Assembly: GCA_963576565.1 (NCBI GenBank)
Contig: OY755046.1
Coordinates: 48,230,786 to 48,294,785, forward strand
From: Aspidapion aeneum
Lineage: Eukaryota; Arthropoda; Insecta; Coleoptera; Brentidae
Direction of reading: 5' to 3'
Length of the DNA stretch: 64,000 nucleotides
This document shows, piece by piece, positions 34,351-46,135 of the stretch. Under the pieces are notes generated by a model. The model saw nothing but the letters and a program-made list of their open reading frames with translations. It ran no database searches and was not told where the DNA came from. Both the position numbers and the translations under genes were made by a program. Position 1 is the stretch's first letter. Each line of letters starts with the position of its first letter.

Positions 34351-37300
34351 CAAGGTATTCAGTTTACAATACATTTGTTTGACAGAGAGACAATCGATTT
34401 AACAAATGTATTGGTGCTATCGACTATGTCTTAAATGAAATAATATTTTGTAAAGCCATACAGTAATTTTTGGAAAAAAAAACATAATCTCATAGCATTT
34501 TCATTGCATAAGGCTAAAGAAAGCCACAAATCAATGTCCTAACACAGTAAAGGTTTTTCGTAACCGTTTTTGCTTGTTTTACAATGATAATTTGTTGTCA
34601 CTATAGTTGGTGACAGTGAAATCGGATTGATTAGTTTGAAGCTAGAAGATATTTTCTTGCAATTTTTATTAAAAAGACCAAGTTTATAGGTCCTGTCCAT
34701 GTCTTTATGACTATATAGGTACATTATTGATTTTTATTAAAAGATATACAAATTAAGTAGAATGTTTTAAATAACTAAAAATATAAACAATTTAAATAAA
34801 TAAATTCGATAAGATCAAAGTACCATGTTTGATGTAATATATAGGTTTACACCAAAACACCAGATAACCTAAAAGATTGCTTAGCAGTTCCTTTTCCATA
34901 CTATATAAGAGAAGTACTAATAATTGTTTCTAAAATTTAACCAAAGATAATGGTAAATCAATCTATTTTTCTAAAATTTGACTTGACCTTTGAAATTGGA
35001 TAAAGGTATTTGATATTTTTCCTAAAATAAAAACTCGCGTATTTTGAGTTAGTAATAATTTTATACATAATCTTAAAAATAATATTATTTAACATAAATA
35101 ATAATTATTAAAATAAATATATCATAATTCCCATTTAATAATTAAAGACTGGTTAAAGAGAAAACGCAATATGGAAATATGGAAATTTAGGTTATACATA
35201 ACCAATAAGCTAACTTAATTATAAAATTAATTAAAATCAAACAACAAAAGTAAAACGAGACAAATTAGTTGGACTTAGTTAGTAATAAAGTCTATTGCTT
35301 CAAGCAAATAAACTATTTTGAAAAACTAAATCAACTTTTGAAAATTATAGCAAATACCGTTGAAAAAAAATACCCTGTATATTTGCTTGAATCAATTTAA
35401 GTATGGTAAAACTTTTTTCATATTTTTTTTTATTATTGAACTGTATTTAATTTTTAAAAACCGTTAAATATTTTTTAAAATTTTGACCTATCATTTCGAA
35501 GTTAAAACGTCTTGGCCCATAAATCAATTTACAGGCTATAAAAGTATTTCAGACCACTTGAGTCTATATGAAACAAAGATATACTGGTAAAATACATGGT
35601 CACAATATTTTATACCTACTTTCTAAAAAGGGCCTTTCTTCTTTTCATTTAAGTGTACAAAGAAATGGTTTGGAATTTTTTAAAAATAAACACACATCTG
35701 GGAAAAAACCTTTCGTAGCCTACTTCGTTAGTCTGTACAAATAACAGTGGCGTATCGGAATTTTATTTGGGGAAGGAAATATTATAATAAATATTGCATA
35801 AAACTATTTTGCATATTGTGCAGACCAGTGTATTATGTGTGTCCAAAACAAATATATTTTAACATTTGGGAGGGAAATTTCACTTTTTTTTACCCTCCTG
35901 TAGATCCGCGTCTGACGCATCTATTCACATTTAACTTTACGGTATCTATCAATTAAACTATGATATTATATTTATAGATCAAACAAGCTTTCGTGAAAAA
36001 AAAGTTTTGTTTCTCTCATACTTTTCCGTGGGTAACATGAAACCCGGGTTTGTTTTTTCATTCACGGGTACTATTAAATTAATATTTTTCAAACAAAGAT
36101 CTATAGTGAGAAATGCAGTTCCTTGATTTAAATTTCATTAAGGTCGGTCGGTTATTTTTGAGTTGTCCAGCTAACTAGACAACAATGGCTTATGTACAAT
36201 ATTCCTAATATTCTCGTAACCACATCACATGTGACGATTTTTGTGCGTTAAATTAAAAAAATATATAAGATTTTTATTTACAAACTAAAAAAAAATTGGT
36301 ATTTTGATATCTATATGATATAAAGTTTTTCATAAAAACTTTTTACAGTTGACCAGTACATTTTCGTAAGATCTATCTTCTTCTTAAAATTTTGCTACTA
36401 ATTAATAAATAAGTATATTGGCAAAACAATGAGTTTCTACCACGTCCTGTAAAACGTTGAAAAAATTAGTAATTTACAGTGTTACACAATAGACCCGCGT
36501 GTACAGTACGCTACTGAAAACAGCTTACATAAGTTTCTATCTATCATTTTTTTATAAAACTAGGTTTCATTTTTATAAATTATACCATGAAGTCATTAAG
36601 ACCTTTTGTGTCTATTTTTGTCAACCTGAAACGTGTTATTTGAGCTTTTAAACCTTCATTTTTGTTTAAGATAATTACTAAAACTTAAACCTATTGGTTA
36701 GTATTTTTTTTTGTTCATGTTAAGATTTAAAAGATATGTGAAAATGTTCGTTCGATAATTTTGATTTGTTTTATCTGTTAATGTAATTTTTTTTGATCAT
36801 AGTAATCTTTATCAACTGCTAACAAAAAGTAGCCCAAAAGAAAGGTCTATTTGCCAGGCCTACTTCGTACTTCGTACTGTATGTTTTTTTTTGAAAAGTG
36901 CTAATAACACAATGCCTTCTTAGCTAAGCATAGCATAAAGTTCTATAATTTTTCAGTTAAGTTTTCTCTGCACAGTTAATCGAATTACTTCACAGTTTTG
37001 ACCGCACCTTGTGTTAGTGTCCAACGAATTTAAGTTTTCTTTCTTTTTTTAGTATTCATTCTTTTGTTTTCTTTGCGTTCCAAGAAAATGTTGAATAGAT
37101 ACATACATCCAGGATATTCTTAGCATATGTAAATAGTACCGAATCTCAAAAGTTTTAAGTTATTTACACACAGAGATTCTATAATGTAGTTGTCGTAGCA
37201 ATATAATAACTTGCGTGCGTAAATATCTTAGTAACCAAAGATTTAGTACATTCGTTTCTTTGCTAACTTTTGTAATCTTCTTATCCTGTTTAATAAAAAA

Positions 37301-37384
37301 ATAATTTTTATGCAATTATCATCAGAGCTTACTTTTTTTTTTTAATGTGTTATTACTATTTTGCTGTAGTTGGACTTACTCTAT
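34351..37384. other. Non-coding AT-rich interior of the LTR element, part 2
   Basis: No gene, domain or paired repeat was recognised. Frames at 34539-34724 and 35747-35956 are short and without motifs. Confidence 0.55.
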
Positions 37385-37780
37385 ACAGTAGTTGTTTACT
37401 ACTACTATGTCGGTTTAGAACGTTTTTCTACGTTGTCCGACGCCTATTCTCCACCTCCTTCGATCATGACAGTGATCTTCCTTCCGTCAGGTTTTTTTTT
37501 GACTCATTGATCTTTGGATTGACTGTTACCATTCCAGTTTAGGACGCCCTTTTTTTCTGCGCCCTATTGGTTGCCATTCTAGGACCTGTTTTGGTAATCT
37601 TTCGTCGTTCATCCGTTGTACATGGGCATACCATATCAGTTGCCTTTTAGTGATGTCATCAGTTATGCTTTCCTCGATTCCCATTCTTTCTTTTATGATC
37701 TCATTTCTTGTATGATCAGTTCTGGATTTTCTCATTGATCTTCTTATTGCATCCATTTCGACACTTTCCATTGGAATGGA
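37385..37780 (-). pseudogene. LINE 3' end fragment inside the LTR element
   Basis: Minus-strand translation includes ESVEMDAIRR, NEIIKERMGIEESITDD, RQLIWYAHVQRMNDERLPKQ and GRRKKGRPKLEW, followed by an in-frame TAA replacing a CAA present in the 20.2-kb copy. Homology then runs on to the same terminal CGTAGAAAAACGTTCTAAAC and TAGTAGTAG tail. It is the same LINE family as 18,751-20,380 and retains the segment that copy lost. Being truncated and broken inside a young element, it was most likely carried by the parent copy. Confidence 0.8.
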
Positions 37781-37840
37781 ATGGGAAGTGTAGTTGTTTA
37801 AATAAACGATTAATTTTTCTGAATTAGAGGTAGTTGACAT

Positions 37841-40800
37841 TTCATCCCCTACCCATTCTTTGCCAAAAAGTAAAAAAAAAAATTTTCGTAATAGCTCAAG
37901 CTACACACGTATTAAAAAACCTATAAAAAAAATATTAATCTAGATCCTGGATCAATCTGAAAGTCAAAAGGGGACAATCTCTCTTTTGAGTTTTTAGATT
38001 AGATCGTCGATATTTGCAATTTTGACACTAAAGATATTTTTTCTCTTGCATTGCAAAAGCAAGCCTGTCTATCATTACATAGACATATATAACATAAATT
38101 AATTAAGTAATGCCTTAGCATTTTAACTTAAAATTTTGCATTTGTAGAGGTTTTATTGTTTTATTCGCCAAAAAAATTTTTAATTATCATCTAATCCTCG
38201 TAATTTATAAGCACTCATTTAAATTTTGTACAAACTTGTTATAATTTTTAATAACTACGAGACCGATTTTAATGAAAAGAAAAATAATAGTGTCTAAACA
38301 CTATGTCAAAAGCATAATAAATTCATTGAATGATGTTTTAAAGAAAAAGTTTTATTATATTTGTTAAAACCATGTATAAAATTAGTGTTATAACTTCGTT
38401 TTCTTTTATAGGTGAAAACCATGACATCCGACAACTGTAGAGGTCTACGATTCTCTGGAGTCTTCCCTCAAAAATTTTACTTAATTAAAATTTTTATTTT
38501 TATTTTCAGGAGTTGTATTGTTTTGTATTGTTTGTATTGATCAAGTTGAAAGTTTTTAAAAACTATTTGTTCTAAAATTGTTGATATTTTTATAAATGAC
38601 AAAAGTCTATTACTATCTGTTGAGTAAATATGTGAGAGGGAAGTATTTTTGAATTAAAGCGTCCTAGAATTTTCTTTTAACGTAACTTTGATATGGCTAT
38701 ATGGTATGGCAAAATGGATCTGTGTTTGTTATATGCATCTTTTGATGTATAAGGAATGTTATAAAACAATAGACCAATAATAATTCGCCAAGTGGAATCG
38801 TCGCGTTTTCTTTTTCTTTTGTTGTTTTTTTTGTAATACGAGGGCGAATTAATTTTTTCGCTGTTTGTATCATTATATTTTAGATTATTTTATAAAATGT
38901 TTTTTTATGGAATGAGTGTTTTTAGCTGGATTTTAAACTCCCCAGTCATTGAGAAGAAGGCTGAGGAGTAAATTAGGGAATTTTTCTTCTCCACTCGAGA
39001 GGGTGTTTCAATGGTATACCTTTAATTAAAATTTTCAATTGGTCTATATTTGTTTTGTTTGTTGCCGTATCTCCTAATATCGTAACTCAATTTTGAAAGA
39101 TAGGGTTACGGTATAGTCAGTTAAATGTTTTAACCAATCTTTATCAAGAAAACTACTGAATTAATAATCGTCATGTTATAGCTTACATGGTCTACAGGTG
39201 AACTGGTCTAAAACAGCGGAAAAATATATGGGTTGGATTTTTGGGTTTCTTTCAAGTCAAGTCATTTTGTAAAAATGGGAATTTAAATTAGGGAAAAACT
39301 ATTCAAGGTAGAGGTAAAACTTTACCTATGAAACGAATAAAAGTTATATCAGGGTAGGTTAATGAAGACAGTGACGTCACACCTAGTAGTTACCAGTAGG
39401 AGACCAAGGTAATTTTCTATTTCGTCATGTTGGGAACTCATTTTTGAGTTATACTGGATAAACAATAGACCGGAAAATTTATTTAACAAGAAGATTTGGA
39501 GTAGTCTCTTTCTTCTGTACACACCTGTGATCTTCTAATTTCAGGAATCTGGCCAGTAACCGGAAATGCTGAGCTCACAGTGTCTTATGTTTTCTAATTA
39601 GGGAGACAAAAGCGTTGTCGTTGAATAAATTTTATATTTTACAATACAATTTTCAATTTAAAATGGTAGCTACCTATTCTTTTTATTGTGACGAAAAATG
39701 ATTTAGATTTGGTATACAAGAGTCACTATACGTTTTTGGAACCTGTGTTGAAGTGATGATGGGATATTATTTTAAAACAGGTTTTATGGTAGACATTTGG
39801 ACAATTTTTCTGACTTGGTTAAAAAAATAGGTTAATTAGATAATATTTGAGATAGTAACTAAAAGTTAGGATTTTTAGAAATTTAGTGTTTAATGGTATA
39901 GGAATAGGAAAAACCTAGAAGATACAACCATAAAGAGTAGACGACTCTTGAGTCATGCCATATCAAATGAAAACCGTTATATTTTTATCAGTGATATTTT
40001 AAAAAAAGATATTAACATCAAGAAATAATCAGATATTGGAAAAACAGACAAGAACAGCAGAATAAAGAAGTATTTTCTTTCATTATAAAATTTTATGATC
40101 AACTTTTTACTTTATAGGGTTGATAAGCCGTTTAAGCTAATCTTTATGTCATTTGGTAATATTTACGAAATTTGTATATTTTCTTTTGTCTTGAAATTTT
40201 ATAAATAAAACCACTGTCTTTGGCTTTAGCAGTGATAACACCTATAGATTAACGAAAAAAGTCTCATTTGAATAAGAAAGTTTATAATCAAAAACATCTT
40301 AATGGAAGAGTATATTTAAAATCAAGTAAATAAAATCTTTGTATAAAAAAATTTCTAGTGTACAGCAAACAAGTGTTTTTTTTTCTGTAAAATGTTACCC
40401 GTAAAAGTAATTGTCATAAAACTAAGTGCATAAGCACAAATTTTATAAAAAAATAACTAATTAGCTGTGGAGATTGGTAGTTGGCATAACAATCGCTGAA
40501 CCAAGAGAGAGTGTCTCTATCGCGTTATGCCACAGTTCTATCTTGATGTATACAGAGCTTTTGTAACCTATTATTATACGTGAAAACCAATTCTTTAATC
40601 TCTTTTGTACTTTGCTTTAGTAGAAGTAAATTGTATCTTTTCAGATAATATCTGCATCAATCATCTGTCAGATATGTAATTTTAATCTTGTTTTTTGTGT
40701 TACACGGAAAAAGTGTAATACTTAACTTTTTATTATTTTGGTAAAGTCATTTTTTGTAAACTTTTAATTGTTTTTTTTTATTTTTGTAATATTTTAAAAA

Positions 40801-40853
40801 AACAAAATATCATTTTATTTTATAAATAAAATCTATATGTTTGTGGCGGATTC
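37841..40853. other. Non-coding AT-rich interior of the LTR element, part 3
   Basis: No reading frame or repeat of note was seen. Confidence 0.55.
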
Positions 40854-41239
40854 ATTTTACAAACACACCTTTTTCTGGGTATTACGCCACTAGTAAGGAA
40901 AAATTACTTTAAAAAATTATAAAAAACCACTGCGTTTCTCCTAGAAAAATAAAAATCACTAATTTGTCAGTGGCTTTCTATAAAAATAAATAGTTGCCTA
41001 GTAAAACCTAAACCACTTATCTTTTAATTGAATTTGAATATGCTACGTTTCATATTCAAATTCAATTAAAAGATAAGTGGTTTAGGTTTTACTAGGCAAC
41101 TATTTATTTTTATAGAAAGCCACTGACAAATTAGTGATTTTTATTTTTCTAGGAGAAACGCAGTGGTTTTTTATAATTTTTTAAAGTAATTTTTCCTTAC
41201 TAGTGGCGTAATACCCAGAAAAAGGTGTGTTTGTAAAAT
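40854..41239. repeat. Perfect 189-bp palindrome with 8-nt loop
   Basis: The arm 40854-41042 is the exact reverse complement of 41051-41239 by direct reading, separated by CTACGTTT. The outer tips are ATTTTACAAACACACC and GGTGTGTTTGTAAAAT. If transcribed it would fold into one continuous 189-bp RNA duplex. Perfect identity implies either very recent origin, active conversion between the arms, or a cloning or assembly fold-back. Confidence 0.9.
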
Positions 41240-44055
41240 TTTATTTTATGTTAAAATCCACACATGCCTTTTGGTTTTGTTCTTTTGTGATAGATATGTG
41301 TGTTATAGTAAATCAACGTAACGTAATGGTTAAAGTATTAACGTAAAATCGATTATATATATAGTATATTTTAGAGTCCATTATTTAAAAAAGCTTTGTT
41401 TTTTTTAAATGGGTCATTTGCTCTTAATCAGTGCTTTTCTAAGATCCCATAAACCGAATAAAAACTACGTCATCAACGGTTAAAATTTTTCGATTTATGT
41501 ACATATATATATATTTTTTTTTCCATTTTGAAGTCATTGGATATTATCATAGCAATCTTAACATTGCTAAGATACATTTTTCTATTTTTTTTTTCTCTTC
41601 TCATTATATTATAACTTGATAAAATCAATATTATCTAAATAAATAACATTTAATTCTTTAAAACTATTTTTGAATTTTTGTATTGTTTATCAATAAACAA
41701 TATTTTATTTTTTATGTTTTTCTTTTATATGGAAAATATTCGACTATATGAACTTTAAGTACAGTCTATACCATTTAAGCCAAGCAAATTCCATTTTAAG
41801 GATAAATTTTGATAATTGTTTTTTATTTTGATATTTTTTAAAATCTACACTATTTTAAACAACTTTAAAAAAAATCTCCACTTTTCTTTTACTCTATGAG
41901 TACAATTGTTTTTGTAAAACTTTTCTTTTGGTAACTATGACAAATCACAAAAATGTGTCTTTTTCTAAAAATGTTTTGTTTTTTTTTGTTAGTTTGTTCC
42001 TTTCTGTTTGCTGTCCTAGTTAATCGATAATATAAAAATATTCTCTATAACGTCATTATTAAAATGATATGCTAGTGCACAGGCATAGCATTAATCAAGA
42101 ACACCTAAATTATTATTTTTGTACTATTTTTATTTCTATTATCATCTTTAAGTAAGTTTGTTATTAACTAAAGCCTATACATAATTTCCACTATTAATGA
42201 TAAACAAAAAGTAATTTATGTTTAACTTTTTGCGTAAATAATCAAATCATTAAATCACTAGTTGATCGTTTAAGGAAAAACTTAGCATAAAAGTTAGTTT
42301 TTCGTATATTAGCAAGCATTATTTCATTTATTATTGTTTTTATTATTATTTTTTTTTTAAATTATTTTTTTCATATTTTCGAAGTAAGCCCTTGCCTGCT
42401 TGGACTCTAAATAGTTCTTATTTAGTAGTTTTGGAAAAATAAGAAATGAGTTTATCACCCAAGAGAGTTTTTTCTTTTCATAACACCAAAAAGAGTCGAT
42501 TGAAGCAACCATCAACTGTCATTTTTGTTTAATTTTTTTTTGTCATTCGCTTCAATTGGAATATAATAAGACATAATTTTGTTTAAAATTTTATTATCAA
42601 CTAAGATTGTTTTATTTTGTTTGTTTTGATTCATGCACTTTAAAATCATCTATCGCCCCTATGTGTGCATGAAATTCGATAAAAACCTAAATTGGTCAAG
42701 TTTAAAAACATTTGCTTACATTAAGTCAAGTATTTTGAAGCAAAGATGTCTAATTTTCAAACAATGACATCAATATTAACCTGCTTTGTTTTGATGCTGT
42801 TCTTAGTTTTTGAAAATTTTGTAAAACCAGCTTACAATTTATTGGAAAGTAAAATAAAATGAAATGGAATTTAATTAGAAAATGAAAAACCAAACATATC
42901 ATTTTGAAACTAAAACTTACTAAAATCACACCGAAAATCAATTTGAAAGGAAAAATATTTTTCATGTTTAAAGAAAAATTATGTAGCAAGATCTATGGAA
43001 AAGAAAGTTTAAATTGAAACAGGTAATGTTTCAAGGAAAAAAAAAATTTTAGAAGGAAAATTCGGAAAAACTGTAAAAATTCTAGGAGGAGCTTTATTCT
43101 AAGTGATTTTGAAAATGTATATATTCATCTGGCTGGATTTGTTCTATTTATATTTGTTCATTAATTTTTTTTTATTGATTTATTCTATATTGAATTATAT
43201 TTTGATTTCTTCTATATTGAAATATTTTGATTTGTTCTTTATTGAATCAATATGTTTTGATTTGTACTAGTAAAAAAATATTATATTTGAATTTATTCTG
43301 TTTAAAAAATCTATGTGGATTTGTTTCATTTGAGATTATTCTATCTGTTCTATTTGATTTTCTTTATAAAATTAAAATTTTTGAATCATTAAAATCTTAA
43401 CTATGATAAAAACTTGTATTTCAGTTTTTGTATCATTTTGTGTTCGTTTTTGCTAACTTGTATTTATTTTCAGTTATTCTTTCTATCACACGAGTTATTT
43501 TTATATGATTTGTTTTTGTTTCGATAGAGTATTCCATGTTTGTTTTAAAGTTTATTGTGTAAACCTGGTAGGGTTGTTTTTTATTACACTGTAAACAATA
43601 AACCAACTTAAATTTTTTTTCAAATATTGTCAACTAAACGTTTTTTTTTCTCGTTATTGTAAATTAATTTTGATATTTGAATTTTTTTTAAAATTATTGT
43701 CAATTAAACGTATTTTTTTTTATTTGGTATAAATATATTTTAAAGTCTTAAAATAATCAATTTTAATATTTCAGTTAGTGTTGTAATTTCTTACTTGTAT
43801 CTTTGTTTTAAAATTTGTTTTTTTTATGCAAACACGTTTGTTGGGTTAGACAACCTTTTGTGGGTTCTTTACTGTCTAACTAGTTTTAGCTCACCTAAAA
43901 CTTATTTATGAGATATACTCATAAAATCAAAAAAAAAATTTTTTTCACTTTTTTAATATATATTTTTTTTAACCAATTAATTTTGTTTTACATAAGGTTG
44001 GTTTATTGTTATTAAAAACATTGTTTTTCTTGTATTAAAATTATTTTGTTTTTAG
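41240..44055. other. Non-coding AT-rich interior of the LTR element, part 4
   Basis: Very T-rich on the plus strand, with no gene. The last part (43,600-44,055) has long T runs leading into TTTTGTTTTTAG, a good polypyrimidine tract and splice acceptor. Confidence 0.55.
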
Positions 44056-44862
44056 GTCAGCTATTGCAAAGTGCTGTCAACCAACCAACAAATTTCTTCC
44101 ACAAACAGTTTAATCAACCAAGCAGCCATTCCACCATTAAAGTCATTAGATCTGCCAAGCAGCCATCATCACTACAATCGACGTCTTCTTACCGTCGCTG
44201 TGCAAACCTGCAATTGGATACTTCTTTCCAAATTCAATACAGAGTCTGCTGTTCACCCTTAGTTTCAAAGATGGCCAATGTGGAAACTCAGCTCTTGCTG
44301 CGTACCTAGTGTTTGTTTAACACTATGGAGGAAACGGTTTGGTTTGGAGACTCCCTTAATTTATTTACGTTAACTTAAATAATTTTTTTTTGTCTCCACA
44401 AATTTCTGCATAAGCGTGTATATAATATATACCTTAATGTAGTAGTTTTCGAACAATGTGTGTTAAAATTATTTATTTCTATATATTTTTCGGTATATTT
44501 GTCAATTTTATTTTGCCCTCATTTAATTTAAGTTATCGTTGTTATTAAGCTGCACTGATATTCTGATTCTTTCAGTACTGTTTGGAATCTACTGATCATT
44601 CACCATGGTTGTTGCTGACTAGCTGATCTAAGATGTTGCACCTGATCCAGTGTTGCTGTTTTGTTCCAGAATGGAACTTCAAGTTTTTTCCAGCCAGAAT
44701 GTTTATTGACCATCATCCACAGAAGAAAAATGAAAACGAAGAGCGTTATAGTTTTAGTTTAGATTTGTGTTGTCTGCACTACTTAATGCTTGTTGTTATA
44801 AACCATTTTATTTCGACTTGCGTTAAAAAAAAAATTGTTTATACTTAATCAGGGGGGAGTAA
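44056..44862 (+). ncRNA. Candidate terminal exon of the LTR-element transcript
   Basis: Immediately after the acceptor TTTTGTTTTTAG, composition changes from T-rich to balanced for about 270 bp, as at an intron-exon border. A frame open from the acceptor ends at 44309 (containing NQPTNFFHKQFNQPSSHSTI and RRCANLQLDTSFQIQYRVCC) but has no recognisable domain. A second short frame at 44633-44848 is likewise unassigned. The segment ends at the polypurine tract, and AATAAA in the LTR could polyadenylate it. Whether it is coding is unknown. Confidence 0.35.
44851..44862 (+). promoter_or_regulatory. Polypurine tract
   Basis: AGGGGGGAGTAA directly precedes the right LTR, the expected primer for plus-strand DNA synthesis. 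Confidence 0.8.
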
Positions 44863-46135
44863 TGTAACAAAACGGGATTTGAGCATAAATGGTATTTTTG
44901 CCATTTATAAGTTTTTAAAGATTTTTAATTAAATATTGTTTTGACATCAACAAGCATTAATTATATGCAAGACTAGGTTAAGATTAAGTAAAATTTATGG
45001 CAACTCGGCGACTTGTTTTTAGGCATGTTTTCAGGTTCGCTGTATTTTAATAAAAGTTGTATTCGGCTAATATGTCCTTTGAGCCACTAACATCAAAATA
45101 ATTCTTATTTTGTAACTGGAAACAAATTTTAAACTATTTTCAATTAAAAAAAAACACACTGTATAATTTTACTTTCTAACGGGTTTTTCAGTCTGGCTTG
45201 CATTGCTATTTCGTCTCTTAGTGGAGCGCTTAAAGCGCAGTCTATTTCTTTCTCGCCAAAGCGAAAGGGAGTAGAATTCTAGCCAATCAACGCCAAGATA
45301 TTTGTCCCTTCAAGCGCAGGGTCGCTTTAACTGAGACGGGAAACTTTCGAAAGTCGTCAGGGAGTTTACTTTTTAGTTTGCCTTTGCCTAGTACGGTACA
45401 CTTTCATTAACACTTCTTAAGGGGGGGTTTTATTTCAACTGGGGAAATTTATCAATTATTTTAACATTGTATAAAACTGTTAACTTTAATATTCATAATT
45501 ATTTTGGTCTTTTCTTTTAGAGTTTATTGATTGTAAAGTCATTAATTATTACTGTTTCCAGTGTTTTGAAATAATGTGTTTAACTGTTTTATGGTTTTTT
45601 ATCAACAAAATACAAACCATTCGTTGCCCTAAAATCGGCATTTTTAATTAATAACATATCCCAAACCTAAACAGTAATATTAAGTAAATTAAACAGTTGA
45701 TTGAATAGTTTCACTCATTCAATCAACGTTTAAGATGTTGATAAATATATATATTTACAACAAATATATAAAAGGTTTATAAAACCTAAAAGTTTAAGAA
45801 GTGTAAATATTTGAATATAAAAGTTCAATGATAGTAAAAATTTGATATTTAAATAATAAATATTAGAAGTGAAAGTGTGAAGCTGCAAGAAGAAAATTGA
45901 AAAGGTATGTATGATTTCCTACATTGGTTATACATTTGAGAAAAACGTTTATAGCATACTTTTCCTCCAAGAACCGCCAAATTCCCTTTCGAGATCGTGT
46001 AAATTTAATAACATATAGTAACGTTTAATCTTTTTATAATTTATATAAGTTGTAGCCTAAGTTGGTAGCTTACAACATTTAAGCCTTGGCCACTTAAGGT
46101 GACAGTACCACTGTCACACGCAGGCCCCTGTTACA
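44863..46135 (+). repeat. Right LTR
   Basis: TGTAACAAAACGGG to CCCCTGTTACA. It keeps 24 bp (starting GTACGGTACACTTTCATTAA) that are missing from the left LTR near 30,056 and has perfect TGTAACA/TGTTACA ends. Confidence 0.92.

Larger units (their letters stand above)
29527..46135 (+). mobile_element. Giant non-coding LTR retroelement (LARD-like), 16.6 kb
   Basis: Two direct repeats of 1,250 and 1,273 bp, starting TGTAACA and ending TACA, enclose 14.1 kb. CATG is duplicated on both sides. TGGTGTCAGTAGTTCAG begins four bases after the left LTR, where a tRNA primer-binding site belongs, and the polypurine tract AGGGGGGAGTAA abuts the right LTR. These are the hallmarks of an LTR retrotransposon with plus-strand orientation. 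The interior has no gag, protease, RT, integrase or env frame; the longest frame is a LINE fragment. It must have been moved by proteins from another element. LTRs differ by about three substitutions, a one-base indel and one 24-bp indel, so the insertion is recent. The superfamily cannot be set from the sequence; a 4-bp duplication is compatible with Ty3/Gypsy or Bel/Pao types. Confidence 0.88.

Noticed and set aside
29527..46135. Simple segmental duplication of a 1.25-kb block instead of LTRs
   Set aside because: The CATG duplication, TGT...ACA ends, TGG site after the left copy, purine tract before the right copy, and exact restoration of the target unit all point to LTR insertion.
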